Source: Rhodospirillales bacterium
GTDB taxonomy: Bacteria > Pseudomonadota > Alphaproteobacteria > Rhodospirillales > WMHbin7
Direction: 5' to 3'
Assembly (NCBI GenBank): GCA_016214125.1
Contig: JACRPC010000011.1
Coordinates: forward strand, 1-64,000
DNA: 64,000 nt
The notes under the pieces were generated by a model. That model did no database searches, was not told where the DNA came from, and worked only from the letters and a program-made list of their open reading frames with translations. The position numbers and the translations under genes were made by a program. This document shows, piece by piece, positions 24,994-33,843 of this stretch. The stretch's first letter is position 1; each line of letters starts with the position of its first letter.

Positions 24994-27138
24994 ATGAAAC
25001 AGGTCGTCCAGAGCGCCCGAACCGGCAAGCTGGCCCTCAAGGAGGTGCCGGCGCCCATGGCCCGCGCCGGCCACCTTCTGGTGCGGGTGCGGGCCTCGGT
25101 GCTGTCGGCCGGCACCGAGCGGATGGTGGTCGAATTCGCCCAGAAGAGTCTGGCTGGCAAGGCGAAAGCTCGCCCCGACCTGGTGCGCAAGGTGGTCGAC
25201 AAGGCCAGGCGCGACGGGGTGGCCGCCACCTTCAAGGCGGTGATGGCCCGGCTCGACGAGCCGCTTCCGCTCGGCTATTCGGCCGCCGGCACGGTGGAAG
25301 AGTTGGGCGCCGGGCTGGAAGGCCGTTTCCGGGTCGGCCAACGAGTGGCGATCGCCGGCGCCGGGCTGGCCAACCACGCCGAATTCGATGTGGTGCCGGC
25401 CAATCTGGTCGCCGCCTTGCCCGACGACGTGTCCTTCGAAGAAGGCGCCTTCGCCACCCTGGCCGCCATCGCCTTGCATGGCGCGCGCAATCTGGGCGCG
25501 GGGTTGGGCGATGTGGTGGCGGTTCTGGGCGTCGGGCTGGTCGGGCAAATCGCCGTCCAACTGCTCGCCCTGGCCGGGGCGCGGGTGCTGGCGCTCGATT
25601 ACGATCCCCGGCGCCTGGATTTGGCCCGCAAGATGGGCGCCGAACGGACCTGGAACCTTGCCGAGCCCGAGGGACTTGAAGGCGCGGTCGGTGCGCTTTC
25701 GGGCGGATTGGGCTGCGACGGCATTCTGATCTGTGCTGCCACCGATTCGTCGGAGCCCCTGGAACTGGCGGCCCGCATCGCCCGCGACCGGGCCCGGGTC
25801 TCGCTTCTGGGCAAGACCGGCACCGAATTCCCCTTCGCCGCCTATATGAAGAAGGAATTGTCGATCGTGGTCTCGCGCTCCTACGGGCCGGGGCGCTACG
25901 ATGAGGATTTCGAAGGGCGCGGCGTCAAATATCCGGAAGGCTTCGTGCGCTGGACCGAAACCGCCAATCTGGCCGAGTGCGCCCGCCTCATGCGCCCGTC
26001 GCTTGCCCGCCGGCTCGACATGGCGGCGCTGGTCAGCCATCGCTTCCCCTTTGCCCAAGCCGAGGCGGCCTACGATCTGGTTCTGGAAGGGCGCGAACCC
26101 CATCTGGGCGTGGTGCTGACCTATCCCGAGGATTCCGCCAGGGCGACCGCGATTCCCGCCGCCCGCCCCAACCCAGCCAAGAGCGGCTTGGCGTTGGGCG
26201 TCATCGGCGCCGGCGCCTACGCCCGCACCGTTCTGTTGCCGCTGCTCAAGGGCATGGCCGGCCTTCGCCTGGCCGGCCTCGCCACCCAGCGCGGCATGAC
26301 CGCCGAACACGCCCGGGCCCAGTTCGGCTTTGCCCAGGCGACCACCGACGCGGCGCTGTTGTTCGACGATCCCCGGATCGACGCCCTGCTGATCGCCACC
26401 CGCCACGCCAGCCACGCCGATTTCACGGCGCGCGCCTTGGCAGCCGGCAAAGCGGTGCTGGTGGAAAAGCCCCTGGCCCTTTCCGAAGACGAGATCAACG
26501 CCGTCGTCGCCGCCCGGCTGGCTTCGAAGGCGTTCTTCATGGTCGGGTTCAACCGCCGCTTCGCGCCTTTGGCAATCGCGCTTCGGGATCAGTTGGCCCG
26601 CCATGCCGGACCGAAGACCCTGGCGATCCGGGTCAATGCCGGACCGCTGGCCCAGGGCAGTTGGATCGCGGCCGCCGAAGGCGGCGGGCGCATCCTGGGC
26701 GAGGCCTGCCATTTCGTCGATCTCGCCCGCTTTCTGGTGGGGGCGCCGATCCAGTCGGTCCAGGCCGAAGGAGGGCGGGGCGAAGCCGACGAACTGGCCG
26801 CCAATCTCGCCTTCGCCGACGGCAGCCTGGCCAGCCTGGTCTACACGGCGCAGGGCGATCCGGCCTACGCCAAGGAGCGGATCGAGGCCTTCGCCGGCGG
26901 CGCCGCCTTCAATCTCGACAATTTTCTTGCCTTGTCGACCACCGAAGGCGGACGGACGAAAACCCGCCGACCCTCGGGCGGTCAGGACAAGGGCCAGCGG
27001 GCGATGCTGGAAGCCTTTGTGGCGGCGGCGAAGACCGGCGGACCGGCCCCAATCGACGAGGCGGAAACCATCGAGACCAGCCGGGCGACCCTGGCCCTGA
27101 TGGAATCGATCCGCACCGGAAAACGGATCGCCGTCTGA
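24994..27138 (+). CDS. Bi-domain oxidoreductase: zinc-alcohol-dehydrogenase-like plus Gfo/Idh/MocA domains
   Basis: A 714-residue fusion. Residues about 1-380 are a medium-chain dehydrogenase/reductase (SAGTERMVVEF, PLPLGYSAAGTVEELG, nucleotide motif VLGVGLVGQ) without the usual zinc-ligand cysteines. Residues about 395-714 are a Gfo/Idh/MocA oxidoreductase (VIGAGAYART, VEKPLALSEDEI with the catalytic EKP lysine, GEACHFVDL). The architecture is known from many bacteria, often in polysaccharide or sugar-modification loci; no sugar genes are adjacent here. ATG 24994 follows AGGGGAG. The stop at 27138 directly meets the end of the convergent gene. Confidence 0.9.
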   Translation: MKQVVQSARTGKLALKEVPAPMARAGHLLVRVRASVLSAGTERMVVEFAQKSLAGKAKARPDLVRKVVDKARRDGVAATFKAVMARLDEPLPLGYSAAGTVEELGAGLEGRFRVGQRVAIAGAGLANHAEFDVVPANLVAALPDDVSFEEGAFATLAAIALHGARNLGAGLGDVVAVLGVGLVGQIAVQLLALAGARVLALDYDPRRLDLARKMGAERTWNLAEPEGLEGAVGALSGGLGCDGILICAATDSSEPLELAARIARDRARVSLLGKTGTEFPFAAYMKKELSIVVSRSYGPGRYDEDFEGRGVKYPEGFVRWTETANLAECARLMRPSLARRLDMAALVSHRFPFAQAEAAYDLVLEGREPHLGVVLTYPEDSARATAIPAARPNPAKSGLALGVIGAGAYARTVLLPLLKGMAGLRLAGLATQRGMTAEHARAQFGFAQATTDAALLFDDPRIDALLIATRHASHADFTARALAAGKAVLVEKPLALSEDEINAVVAARLASKAFFMVGFNRRFAPLAIALRDQLARHAGPKTLAIRVNAGPLAQGSWIAAAEGGGRILGEACHFVDLARFLVGAPIQSVQAEGGRGEADELAANLAFADGSLASLVYTAQGDPAYAKERIEAFAGGAAFNLDNFLALSTTEGGRTKTRRPSGGQDKGQRAMLEAFVAAAKTGGPAPIDEAETIETSRATLALMESIRTGKRIAV

Positions 27139-27663
27139 TCAGCCGCCGTCGCTTTCGATCTCGGCTTCCATCTCGGTCTTGCGCTCTTCCAGCTCCTTCT
27201 TCATCCGGCGGATCTTGAGATCGAGATCGTCGATCGCCGTCAGCATCTTGGTCCGCTCCTCGGCCATGTGGCGCGCCACCGCGAAGCGGATCGCCCATTC
27301 GGCGCCGATCGCCAGCAGCACCAGGCCGGCGATGCCGGTGAGAACGGCCGCCACCGGCCCGTAATTGCGATCGATCGCCACCGTGGTGGCCCAAAATCCC
27401 ACCGTCACCATGCAGACCGCCACCACCAGGGCCATGCGGCGCTTGGTGCGCTCTTCCTCGAATTTGACGTAACGGGCGGCGCGGATGGCCTGGGCGATTT
27501 CTTCTTTGGCCATCGCCTGCCAGGAGCGGAAACTGACGCCCTTTTTCTTGCCGGTGTTGGCGGTCTTGCCTTCACGGATGAAGCGTTCGAGTTCGCGCAC
27601 GACGATTTCGGCCCGCTGTTCGGGCGAAGGCGTGCGGGTTTCGGAATCGGCGCCGTTGCTCAT
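27139..27663 (-). CDS. Membrane protein with two helices and a C-terminal coiled coil, function unknown
   Basis: A 174-residue protein I do not recognise. It has a charged cytoplasmic N-terminus (EQRAEIVVRELERFIREGK), two adjoining hydrophobic segments at about residues 76-98 and 103-123, and a C-terminal heptad-rich stretch (ERTKMLTAIDDLDLKIRRMK) rich in Lys and Glu. It is convergent with the bi-domain oxidoreductase and divergent from the CoA-transferase gene. The topology suggests an inner-membrane anchor with both ends in the cytoplasm. Codon use matches the neighbours, so it is a genuine gene. Confidence 0.75.
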   Translation of the reverse strand: MSNGADSETRTPSPEQRAEIVVRELERFIREGKTANTGKKKGVSFRSWQAMAKEEIAQAIRAARYVKFEEERTKRRMALVVAVCMVTVGFWATTVAIDRNYGPVAAVLTGIAGLVLLAIGAEWAIRFAVARHMAEERTKMLTAIDDLDLKIRRMKKELEERKTEMEAEIESDGG

Positions 27664-27761
27664 GGTGCGGAGTCTGGCCTCGAATCGTCAGGCGTTGTAT
27701 GCTGCGGCAAAACGCCTTCCCGAACAAGTGTTTGGCGTAATTGCGGCATAGGGGTTGCGAC

Positions 27762-29687
27762 ATGCGCGACAAGATCGTCTCGGCCGAGGACGCGGTAAGG
27801 CTGATCCGCGACGGCGACGCGTTCTGCAATTCGGGCTTCGTCGGCAACGGCACGCCCGACGCGCTCTTGGCCGCCCTGGCCGAACGCTACCTCAAGACCG
27901 GCAGCCCCAAGGGCCTCACCCTTCTCTTCGCCGCTGGCCAGGGCGACGGCAAGGAGCGCGGCCTCAACCGCCTGGGCCATGAGGGCCTGCTGAAGCGGGT
28001 GGTGGGCGGCCATTGGGGTCTGATCCCCAAGGTCGCCAAGCTGGCGCTGGAGAACAAGATCGAGGCCTACAATCTGCCTCAGGGCGTCATCTCGCACCTT
28101 TACCGCGACATCGCCGCCGGCAAGCCCGGCGTCATCACCAAGGTGGGGCTGCACACCTTCGTCGATCCCAGGCTCGAGGGCGGCAAGATCAACGCCGTCA
28201 CCACCGAGGACCTGGTGCGCCGGATCGACCTCGACGGCCAGGAATGGCTGTTCTACAAGGCCTTCCCCCTGAACATCGCCTTCGTGCGCGGCACCACCGC
28301 CGATCCCGACGGCAACATCGGCATGGAGCGGGAATCCCTCCTGCTCGACAATCTCGCCATGGCGATGGCGGTACGCAATTCCGGCGGCATCGTCATCGCC
28401 CAGGTCGAGCGGCTGGCGGCGCGCGGCTCGCTGCGCTCGCGCCAGGTGGCGATCCCCGGCATCCTGGTCGATTGCGTGGTGGTGGCGCCGCCCGAACTGC
28501 ACATGCAAACCTACGCCACCCAATACAGCCCGGCCTTCGCCGGCGAGATCGTGGTGCCGCTCGACCGGATGGCGCCGATGGAACTGGACGAGCGCAAGAT
28601 CATCGCTAGGCGCGCCGCGATGGAACTGCCGGCCAACGCGGTGGTCAATCTCGGCATCGGCATGCCCGAAGGCGTGGCCGAGATCGCCAACGAGGAACGC
28701 ATTCTCGACCAGATCACGCTCACCACCGAACCCGGCGTGGTGGGCGGCGTGCCGGCCGGCGGGCTCGATTTCGGCGCCGCCGTCAACACCGACGCGGTGA
28801 TCGCCCAGAATCAGCAGTTCGATTTCTACGACGGCGGCGGGCTCGACATCGCCTGCCTGGGCATGGCCCAAGCCGACGCCCAGGGCAACGTCAATGTCAG
28901 CCGCTTCGGCCATCGCCTGGCCGGGGCCGGCGGCTTCATCAACATAAGCCAGAACGCCCGCAGCCTGGTCTTCGCCGGCACCTTCACCTCGGGCGGGCTG
29001 GCGATCGCCACCGGCGACGGCGCCTTGCGCATCGCTCATGAGGGGCAGGCGCGCAAATTTCTAAGCCGGGTCGATCAGATCACCTTCTCGGGGGCCTTTG
29101 CCACCCAGCAGGGCCAGCGGGTGCTCTACGTCACCGAGCGTTGTGTCTTCCGCCTGGTCCCCGACGGCCTTCTGCTGGCCGAGGTGGCGCCCGGCATCGA
29201 CATCGACAAGGACATCCTGGCCCATATGGGCTTCCGCCCCCTGATCGACCGGCCGGCGCCGATGGACGAGCGCCTCTTCAAACCGGGACCGATGAACCTT
29301 AGGGCCGGCCTGACCCGCCTGGCGCTCGACCAGCGCATCGCCTACGACGCCGCCGCCAACACCCTGTTCCTCAATTTCGAGGGGCTGGCGGTGAAAAACA
29401 CCGCTGACGTCGAAGCGATCCGCGCCGCCGTCGAGGGCCGGGTCAAGCCGTTGGGCCGGCGGGTGACGGTCATCGTCAATTACGACAATTTCAACCTCGA
29501 TGACGGCGTCGCCGACGCCTACGCCGCCATGGCCCAAGCAATGGTCGAACGCCATTACGAGCGCGTCTCGCGCTACACCACCAGCGCCTTCATGCGCCTG
29601 AAGCTGGGCCAGGCGCTGGCGGCGCGCCAATTGGCCCCCCACATCTTCGAGACCGAAACCGAGGCCAAGGCCTTTCTGGGCCGGTAA
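27762..29687 (+). CDS. Acyl-CoA:acetate/3-ketoacid CoA-transferase, fused subunits
   Basis: A 641-residue family I CoA-transferase with alpha- and beta-type halves in one chain. The first half has [19 protein letters not shown]. The second has [19 protein letters not shown] and the catalytic-glutamate motif [14 protein letters not shown], followed by [20 protein letters not shown]. The enzyme swaps CoA between acetate, acetoacetate or propionate and other acids through a glutamyl-CoA intermediate. About 110 C-terminal residues ([37 protein letters not shown]) extend beyond the core fold. ATG 27762 is the start; the 98-base region before it is shared with a divergent gene. Confidence 0.92.
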   Translation: MRDKIVSAEDAVRLIRDGDAFCNSGFVGNGTPDALLAALAERYLKTGSPKGLTLLFAAGQGDGKERGLNRLGHEGLLKRVVGGHWGLIPKVAKLALENKIEAYNLPQGVISHLYRDIAAGKPGVITKVGLHTFVDPRLEGGKINAVTTEDLVRRIDLDGQEWLFYKAFPLNIAFVRGTTADPDGNIGMERESLLLDNLAMAMAVRNSGGIVIAQVERLAARGSLRSRQVAIPGILVDCVVVAPPELHMQTYATQYSPAFAGEIVVPLDRMAPMELDERKIIARRAAMELPANAVVNLGIGMPEGVAEIANEERILDQITLTTEPGVVGGVPAGGLDFGAAVNTDAVIAQNQQFDFYDGGGLDIACLGMAQADAQGNVNVSRFGHRLAGAGGFINISQNARSLVFAGTFTSGGLAIATGDGALRIAHEGQARKFLSRVDQITFSGAFATQQGQRVLYVTERCVFRLVPDGLLLAEVAPGIDIDKDILAHMGFRPLIDRPAPMDERLFKPGPMNLRAGLTRLALDQRIAYDAAANTLFLNFEGLAVKNTADVEAIRAAVEGRVKPLGRRVTVIVNYDNFNLDDGVADAYAAMAQAMVERHYERVSRYTTSAFMRLKLGQALAARQLAPHIFETETEAKAFLGR

Positions 29688-29692
29688 AGACT

Positions 29693-29721
29693 CTTGCATC
29701 GCCGCCCGGCCTGCCCCATAT
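29693..29721 (+). promoter_or_regulatory. Sigma-32-type heat-shock promoter before htpG
   Basis: CTTGCAT (29693-29699) and CCCCATAT (29714-29721), separated by 14 bases, closely match the enterobacterial RpoH consensus (CTTGAAA, CCCCATNT). Transcription would start near 29729, about 38 bases before the htpG ATG. Confidence 0.7.
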
Positions 29722-29766
29722 CAAGACCCCGAATTCATCTTGTCTTGGGGATAGGGGTTGCCGCCA

Positions 29767-31629
29767 ATGACCGAAACGCCGCACAAATTCCAGGCGGAAG
29801 TGAGCAAGCTGCTCGACATCGTCGCGCACTCGCTTTACAGCCATAAGGAAATCTTCCTGCGGGAACTGATTTCCAACGCCTCCGACGCCTGCGACCGGCT
29901 GCGCTATGCCGCGCTCACCCAGGCCGATCTGATGGCCGATGGCGCCGACCTGACCGTCACCATCACCCCCGACAAGAAAGCACGCACCCTGACCATCGCC
30001 GATTCCGGCATCGGCATGAATCAGGGCGACCTGATCGAGAATCTGGGCACCATCGCCCGCTCGGGCACCGCCGAATTCATGACCCGTCTCTCGGGCGACG
30101 CCAAGAAGGACGTCTCGCTGATCGGCCAGTTCGGCGTCGGCTTCTATTCCGCCTTCATGGTCGCCGACCAGGTGGTGGTGATCAGCCGCAAGGCGGGCGA
30201 AAGCCTGGGCTGGCGCTGGAGTTCGGACGGGCGGGGCGAATTCACCGTCGACCCCCATCCCGGCGCGGCGCGCGGCGCCTGCCTGATCTTGCATCTCAAG
30301 GAGGGCGAGGACGAATTCCTGGAGCCGCACCGTCTGCGCCACATCGTCACCACCTATTCCGACCACATCGCCATTCCGGTGGTGCTGAAGGATGGCGACA
30401 AGCGCGAAACCCTGAACGCTGCCTCGGCCTTGTGGACTCGGTCGAAATCCGACATCACCCCCGAGCAGTACAAGGAGTTCTATCACCATGTCGGCCACGC
30501 CTTCGACGATCCGTGGCTGACGCTGCATTACCGGGCGGAAGGGGCGATCGAATACACCGGCCTCCTGTTCATCCCCACGGTCAAGCCGTTCGATCTCTTT
30601 CATCCCGACCGCAAGAACCATGTGAAGCTCTATGTGAAGCGGGTCTTCATCGCCGACGATGGTGCCGGCCTGCTGCCGCCCTATCTGCGCTTCCTCAAAG
30701 GGGTGGTCGACAGCGCCGACCTGCCGCTCAACATCAGCCGCGAAATGCTCCAGCACAATCCGGTGCTAGCCAAGATCCGTTCCGGACTGGTGAAGCGGAT
30801 TCTGAGCGAATTGGCCAAGAAGGCCCAGGAGGCCCCAGAGGACTACCTCGCCTTCTGGGCCAATTTCGGCGCCGTCTTGAAGGAAGGGCTCTACGAAGAC
30901 GCCGAAAAGAAGGACGAGATCCTGGAGCTCTGCCGCTTCGCCGCCACCGGCCACGACCGGCCGATCAGCCTGGCGCAGTACGTGGCGGGAATGCGCGAGG
31001 GCCAGACCGCCATCTACACCATCACCGGCGACAGCGCCGAGGCTGCCCTGCGTAGCCCGCAGCTCGAAGGCTTCAAGGCGCGCGGCCTTGCCGTGCTGCT
31101 GCTCACCGATCCAATCGACGAATTCTGGGTCCGCGCCATCGGCGTCTACAAGGACAAGCCCTTCAAGGCGGTCACCGAGGCCGGCGCCGATCTCGATTCG
31201 CTGGCCCGCACCGACCAGGCCGAAAGCGAAAAGCCCGATGCCGAGCGCGATCGCAAGATCGTCGATCTGGTGCGGGTGATGAAAGAGGCGCTGGGGGATT
31301 CGGTCAAGGATGTGCGGCGTTCGGAACGCCTGACCGAAAGCCCGGTCTGTCTGGTGGCGGACGAAGGCGAGATGAGCCTGCATCTCGAGCGGCTGATGCG
31401 CCAGCACCGCCAGATGGCGACCGCGATTCCCCGCATCCTCGAAATCAATCCCGGCCATCCGCTGATCGCCAAGCTGGCCGAGCGGGCCCGCGAGGACGGG
31501 GCCGCCACGAACCTGGCCGACACCTGCCTGCTTCTGCTCGATCAGGCCCGACTGATCGAGGGCGAGACCCTTCCCGATCCGGCCGCCTTCGCCCGGCGTC
31601 TGAACGCCCTCATGCTCACGCTCGGCTGA
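29767..31629 (+). CDS. htpG: Molecular chaperone HtpG (Hsp90)
   Basis: A 620-residue bacterial Hsp90, full length. The N-terminal GHKL ATPase has FLRELISNASDACDRLRY, the ATP-lid motifs DSGIGM and GTIARSGT, and GQFGVGFYSAFMVAD. The middle domain has the catalytic-arginine segment LPLNISREMLQHN. The start is ATG 29767; a TTG three codons earlier lacks support. It acts as a cytoplasmic stress chaperone. A sigma-32-like promoter precedes it and a strong terminator follows, so it is a single-gene unit. Confidence 0.97.
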   Translation: MTETPHKFQAEVSKLLDIVAHSLYSHKEIFLRELISNASDACDRLRYAALTQADLMADGADLTVTITPDKKARTLTIADSGIGMNQGDLIENLGTIARSGTAEFMTRLSGDAKKDVSLIGQFGVGFYSAFMVADQVVVISRKAGESLGWRWSSDGRGEFTVDPHPGAARGACLILHLKEGEDEFLEPHRLRHIVTTYSDHIAIPVVLKDGDKRETLNAASALWTRSKSDITPEQYKEFYHHVGHAFDDPWLTLHYRAEGAIEYTGLLFIPTVKPFDLFHPDRKNHVKLYVKRVFIADDGAGLLPPYLRFLKGVVDSADLPLNISREMLQHNPVLAKIRSGLVKRILSELAKKAQEAPEDYLAFWANFGAVLKEGLYEDAEKKDEILELCRFAATGHDRPISLAQYVAGMREGQTAIYTITGDSAEAALRSPQLEGFKARGLAVLLLTDPIDEFWVRAIGVYKDKPFKAVTEAGADLDSLARTDQAESEKPDAERDRKIVDLVRVMKEALGDSVKDVRRSERLTESPVCLVADEGEMSLHLERLMRQHRQMATAIPRILEINPGHPLIAKLAERAREDGAATNLADTCLLLLDQARLIEGETLPDPAAFARRLNALMLTLG

Positions 31630-31656
31630 ATCGTCCGCTCTCCCAGGCTCCAAATG

Positions 31657-31685
31657 AAAAGGGCCGGTTTCCACCGGCCCTTTTT
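31657..31685 (+). terminator. Rho-independent terminator of htpG
   Basis: AAAAGGGCCGGT (31657-31668), loop TTCC, then ACCGGCCCTTTTT. The 12-base stem ends in a T-run. Confidence 0.9.
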
Positions 31686-31694
31686 CTTCGCCCC

Positions 31695-31728
31695 AAAAAA
31701 CGAGTCCAGGGACCTACGGTCCCTGGAC
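31695..31728 (-). terminator. Rho-independent terminator of the small histone-like gene
   Basis: Perfect 11-base arms GTCCAGGGACC (31704-31714) and GGTCCCTGGAC (31718-31728) around a 3-base loop. Read on the minus strand, the stem is followed by CTCGTTTTTTGG, so it ends transcription of the gene at 31755-31871. Confidence 0.85.
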
Positions 31729-31754
31729 CCACTTGGGAATCAACGCTGACTGCC

Positions 31755-31871
31755 TTACTTCTTCTTCGCGGCCTTCTTGGCGGGCTTAGCCTTCTTGGCG
31801 GCTTTCTTCTTCGGCTTCGCGGCGGTCTTCGTCGCAGCCTTGGCAGCAGCTTTGGTCTTGGTGATAGCCAT
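31755..31871 (-). CDS. Very small histone H1-like Lys/Ala-rich protein
   Basis: A 38-residue protein starting MAITKTKAAAKAAT and ending in repeated KKAAKK/KKAKPAKK blocks before KKK. It is almost wholly Lys, Ala, Thr and Pro, like the C-terminal tail of histone H1 and the AlgP/Hc-type bacterial proteins. Such proteins bind DNA or RNA electrostatically. Support for a real gene: ATG 31871 with GGAGAG upstream, its own strong terminator just downstream, and a 450-base AT-rich upstream region. A single mutation-prone repeat could vary its length. Role in nucleoid compaction is inferred. Confidence 0.8.
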   Translation of the reverse strand: MAITKTKAAAKAATKTAAKPKKKAAKKAKPAKKAAKKK

Positions 31872-32320
31872 CGGTTCTCTCTCCACTTATCGCGGTGATG
31901 TCCACCGCACGAAATACAATAAAACAAAATGCCATCTTTTCAACACAAAATAACACGACTCGAAAAATCCGATTCGGCCCTCGGCGGCGACGGCGCGGCC
32001 GCCATGCCGCTTCGATCCTGCGAAGGCCCATGAAATAAGGTTATCTTGTACGTTATTTGTAATTGCAAATAAATCGGCGCCCGGTCGGCATCCGGCGGTG
32101 ACCCGGCGCGATGGCAAGAGTTTTTTCGCCTTGACGGTCCCGACTCGGGCGGCGAGTCGCGAATCGAGTCTCGTGGCGAGTCGGACCCACGCCCTCCCGC
32201 CGCCCCCCGATTCTCCCCCGCGCCGCCCCCGGGGCTTTACCCTTTGTTAAGCGGGAGGGGCCGATACTGGCGGTCGGGAACGAGCCTTTCGCTCTCCCGT
32301 TTCTTGGAACCGAGTTGCCC
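31872..32320. promoter_or_regulatory. Large divergent control region between the histone-like gene and flgB
   Basis: This 449-base stretch holds no gene. Its left half is AT-rich and includes the inverted repeat TTATTTG-TAATTG-CAAATAA (32053-32072). Its right half holds the GANTC cluster and the inverted repeat CGACTCG-GGCGG-CGAGTCG (32141-32159). GCCGATAC at 32260-32267 resembles the -10 element of flagellar sigma-28 promoters, but no good -35 element stands at the right distance. Confidence 0.6.
32142..32213. promoter_or_regulatory. Cluster of six GANTC methylation sites upstream of the flagellar operon
   Basis: GANTC sites begin at 32142, 32154, 32161, 32166, 32178 and 32209; two more are at 31957 and 31971. 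GANTC is the target of the cell-cycle methyltransferase CcrM in alphaproteobacteria. A random sequence should show about one per 256 bases. Confidence 0.65.
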
Positions 32321-32725
32321 ATGGACTTCGACCAGTACACGCTGTTCACCATGATCAAGAGCCGGATGAACTGGGCCGGCCAGCGTCAGGAAGTGTTGGC
32401 GCGCAACATCGCCAACGCCGACACGCCGGCCTACAAGCCCCGCGATCTGGCCCCTCTCAATTTCAAGAAAGTGCTGCAGGACGCGGCGATGCCCGAGGTG
32501 GCGGTGACTGATCCCTCCCACCAGGCCGGGCTGCCGGTCAACACCAAGGCCTTTCGCGTCGACAAGCAGCGCAACATCTCGGAGACCGCGCCCAACGGCA
32601 ACGCGGTGACCTTGGAAGACGAGATGCTGAAGGTCGGCGACACCAAAGGCGCCTACGATCTGGCCGCCAACCTGTTTCAGAAGCACGTCAAGATGATGCG
32701 GACCGCCATCGGCGGCGGCCGCTAG
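32321..32725 (+). CDS. flgB: Flagellar basal-body rod protein FlgB
   Basis: A 134-residue proximal-rod protein. The family motif RQEVLARNIANADTPAYKPRD sits near the N-terminus and the C-terminal helix ends KHVKMMRTAI. It is exported by the flagellar type III system and builds the periplasmic rod together with FlgC and FliE. ATG 32321 is preferred over the TTG two codons earlier. First gene of the operon flgB-flgC-fliE-fliQ-fliR-flhB-cckA. Confidence 0.95.
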   Translation: MDFDQYTLFTMIKSRMNWAGQRQEVLARNIANADTPAYKPRDLAPLNFKKVLQDAAMPEVAVTDPSHQAGLPVNTKAFRVDKQRNISETAPNGNAVTLEDEMLKVGDTKGAYDLAANLFQKHVKMMRTAIGGGR

Positions 32726-32744
32726 ACCCTAGGGAAACCCCGTC

Positions 32745-33155
32745 ATGGACGATTTGCAAAAAAGCGCCAAGATTGCCGCCGCCGGCATGCAGGCCCAGAG
32801 CGTGCGCATGCGCGCCATCTCGGAGAACCTTGCCAACGCCGAATCCCTGCCGCGCTCGGCCGATGCCCTGCCCTACCGGCGCAAGGTGGTGACCTTCAAG
32901 AAGGTGCTCGACCGCGAATTGGGCGCCGAAACGGTCAAGGTCAACCGCATCACCGCCGACAAGGCCGATTTCGGCAAGAAGTTCGATCCTTCGCACCCGG
33001 CCGCCGACCGCGACGGCTATGTGCTCACCCCCAACGTCAATCCGCTGATCGAGTTGATGGACATGCGCGAGGCCCAGCGCAGCTACGAGGCCAACCTCAC
33101 CGCCATCAACAACGCCAAGGCGATGTTGCAGCGCACCGTCGAAATGCTGCGTTAA
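32745..33155 (+). CDS. flgC: Flagellar basal-body rod protein FlgC
   Basis: A 136-residue rod protein with the N-terminal motif MQAQSVRMRAISENLANAES and the C-terminal FlgC signature NVNPLIELMDMREAQRSYEA ending in TVEMLR. Part of the proximal rod, exported without a cleaved signal. ATG 32745 lies 19 bases after flgB with AGGGAAA upstream. Confidence 0.96.
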   Translation: MDDLQKSAKIAAAGMQAQSVRMRAISENLANAESLPRSADALPYRRKVVTFKKVLDRELGAETVKVNRITADKADFGKKFDPSHPAADRDGYVLTPNVNPLIELMDMREAQRSYEANLTAINNAKAMLQRTVEMLR

Positions 33156-33179
33156 CCCTATCGGGCGGCCGGCTCCCTA

Positions 33180-33196
33180 TATATAGAGTCTATATA
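33180..33196. repeat. AT-only-flanked 17-base perfect palindrome between flgC and fliE
   Basis: TATATAGAGTCTATATA is a perfect palindrome about a central G, in strong contrast to the GC-rich surroundings, and includes one GAGTC (GANTC) site. It may be an internal promoter/operator or an mRNA hairpin. Confidence 0.55.
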
Positions 33197-33228
33197 GAAA
33201 GAGTCGGCAGGGCCCCGGAGACCGGACC

Positions 33229-33543
33229 ATGGACGTCAAGCTCAACACCGCCATCCAGGCCTACGCCAACACCGCCAAAGCGGGCAGCGGCACCGGCGTG
33301 GCGGCACGCGACGGCGACAAGGAGGGCGACGATTTCGCCGGCCTGGTCCGCTCGACCGCCCAAAACGCCATCGGCGCCGTCAAGAACGCCGAGAAAATGA
33401 GCATGCAGGCGGTGGCCGGCAAGGCCGACCTGCAAGAAGTGGTGACCGCGGTGACCGCCGCCGAACTGACCTTGGAGACCGTGGTGGCGGTGCGCGACAA
33501 GGTGATCACCGCCTACAACGAAATCATGCGCATGCCGATCTGA
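33229..33543 (+). CDS. fliE: Flagellar hook-basal body complex protein FliE
   Basis: A 104-residue protein that joins the MS ring to the rod. The conserved C-terminal half reads KADLQEVVTAVTAAELTLET then VRDKVITAYNEIMRMPI, the FliE signature. The N-terminus is variable as usual. ATG 33229 follows GGGCCCCGGAG; the upstream spacer contains the AT-rich palindrome. Confidence 0.94.
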   Translation: MDVKLNTAIQAYANTAKAGSGTGVAARDGDKEGDDFAGLVRSTAQNAIGAVKNAEKMSMQAVAGKADLQEVVTAVTAAELTLETVVAVRDKVITAYNEIMRMPI

Positions 33544-33567
33544 GCGGCGGTCCGGGGACCACCCGCC

Positions 33568-33834
33568 ATGAACGAAGCCATGGTCATGGACATCATCCGC
33601 GACGGCATGATCGTCCTGATCAAGATTTCGGCGCCGCCGCTTTTGGGCGGCATGGCGATCGGCCTGGTCATTTCGCTTTTTCAGGCGCTGACCCAAATCC
33701 AGGAAATGACGCTCACCTTCGTGCCCAAGGTGCTGGTCGTCTTCGTTATCCTGATCCTGTTCATGCCCTTCATGCTGCACGAGGTCACCGACCTGTCGCA
33801 CCGGATTCTGGACCTCGTCGTCGGTCTCGGCTAG
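33568..33834 (+). CDS. fliQ: Flagellar export protein FliQ
   Basis: An 88-residue inner-membrane protein with two hydrophobic helices and the motif APPLLGGMAIGLVISLFQAL followed by TQIQEMTLTFVPK, the standard FliQ pattern. It is part of the FliPQR export gate. ATG 33568 lies 24 bases after fliE. FliP is not in this operon, so it must be encoded elsewhere. Confidence 0.96.
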   Translation: MNEAMVMDIIRDGMIVLIKISAPPLLGGMAIGLVISLFQALTQIQEMTLTFVPKVLVVFVILILFMPFMLHEVTDLSHRILDLVVGLG

Positions 33835-33843
33835 GGGGGGCAG

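Noticed and set aside
32260-32267. GCCGATAC as a sigma-28 flagellar promoter
   Set aside because: The -10 matches but no TAAA-like -35 stands at the right distance, and rod/export genes are usually not sigma-28 dependent.
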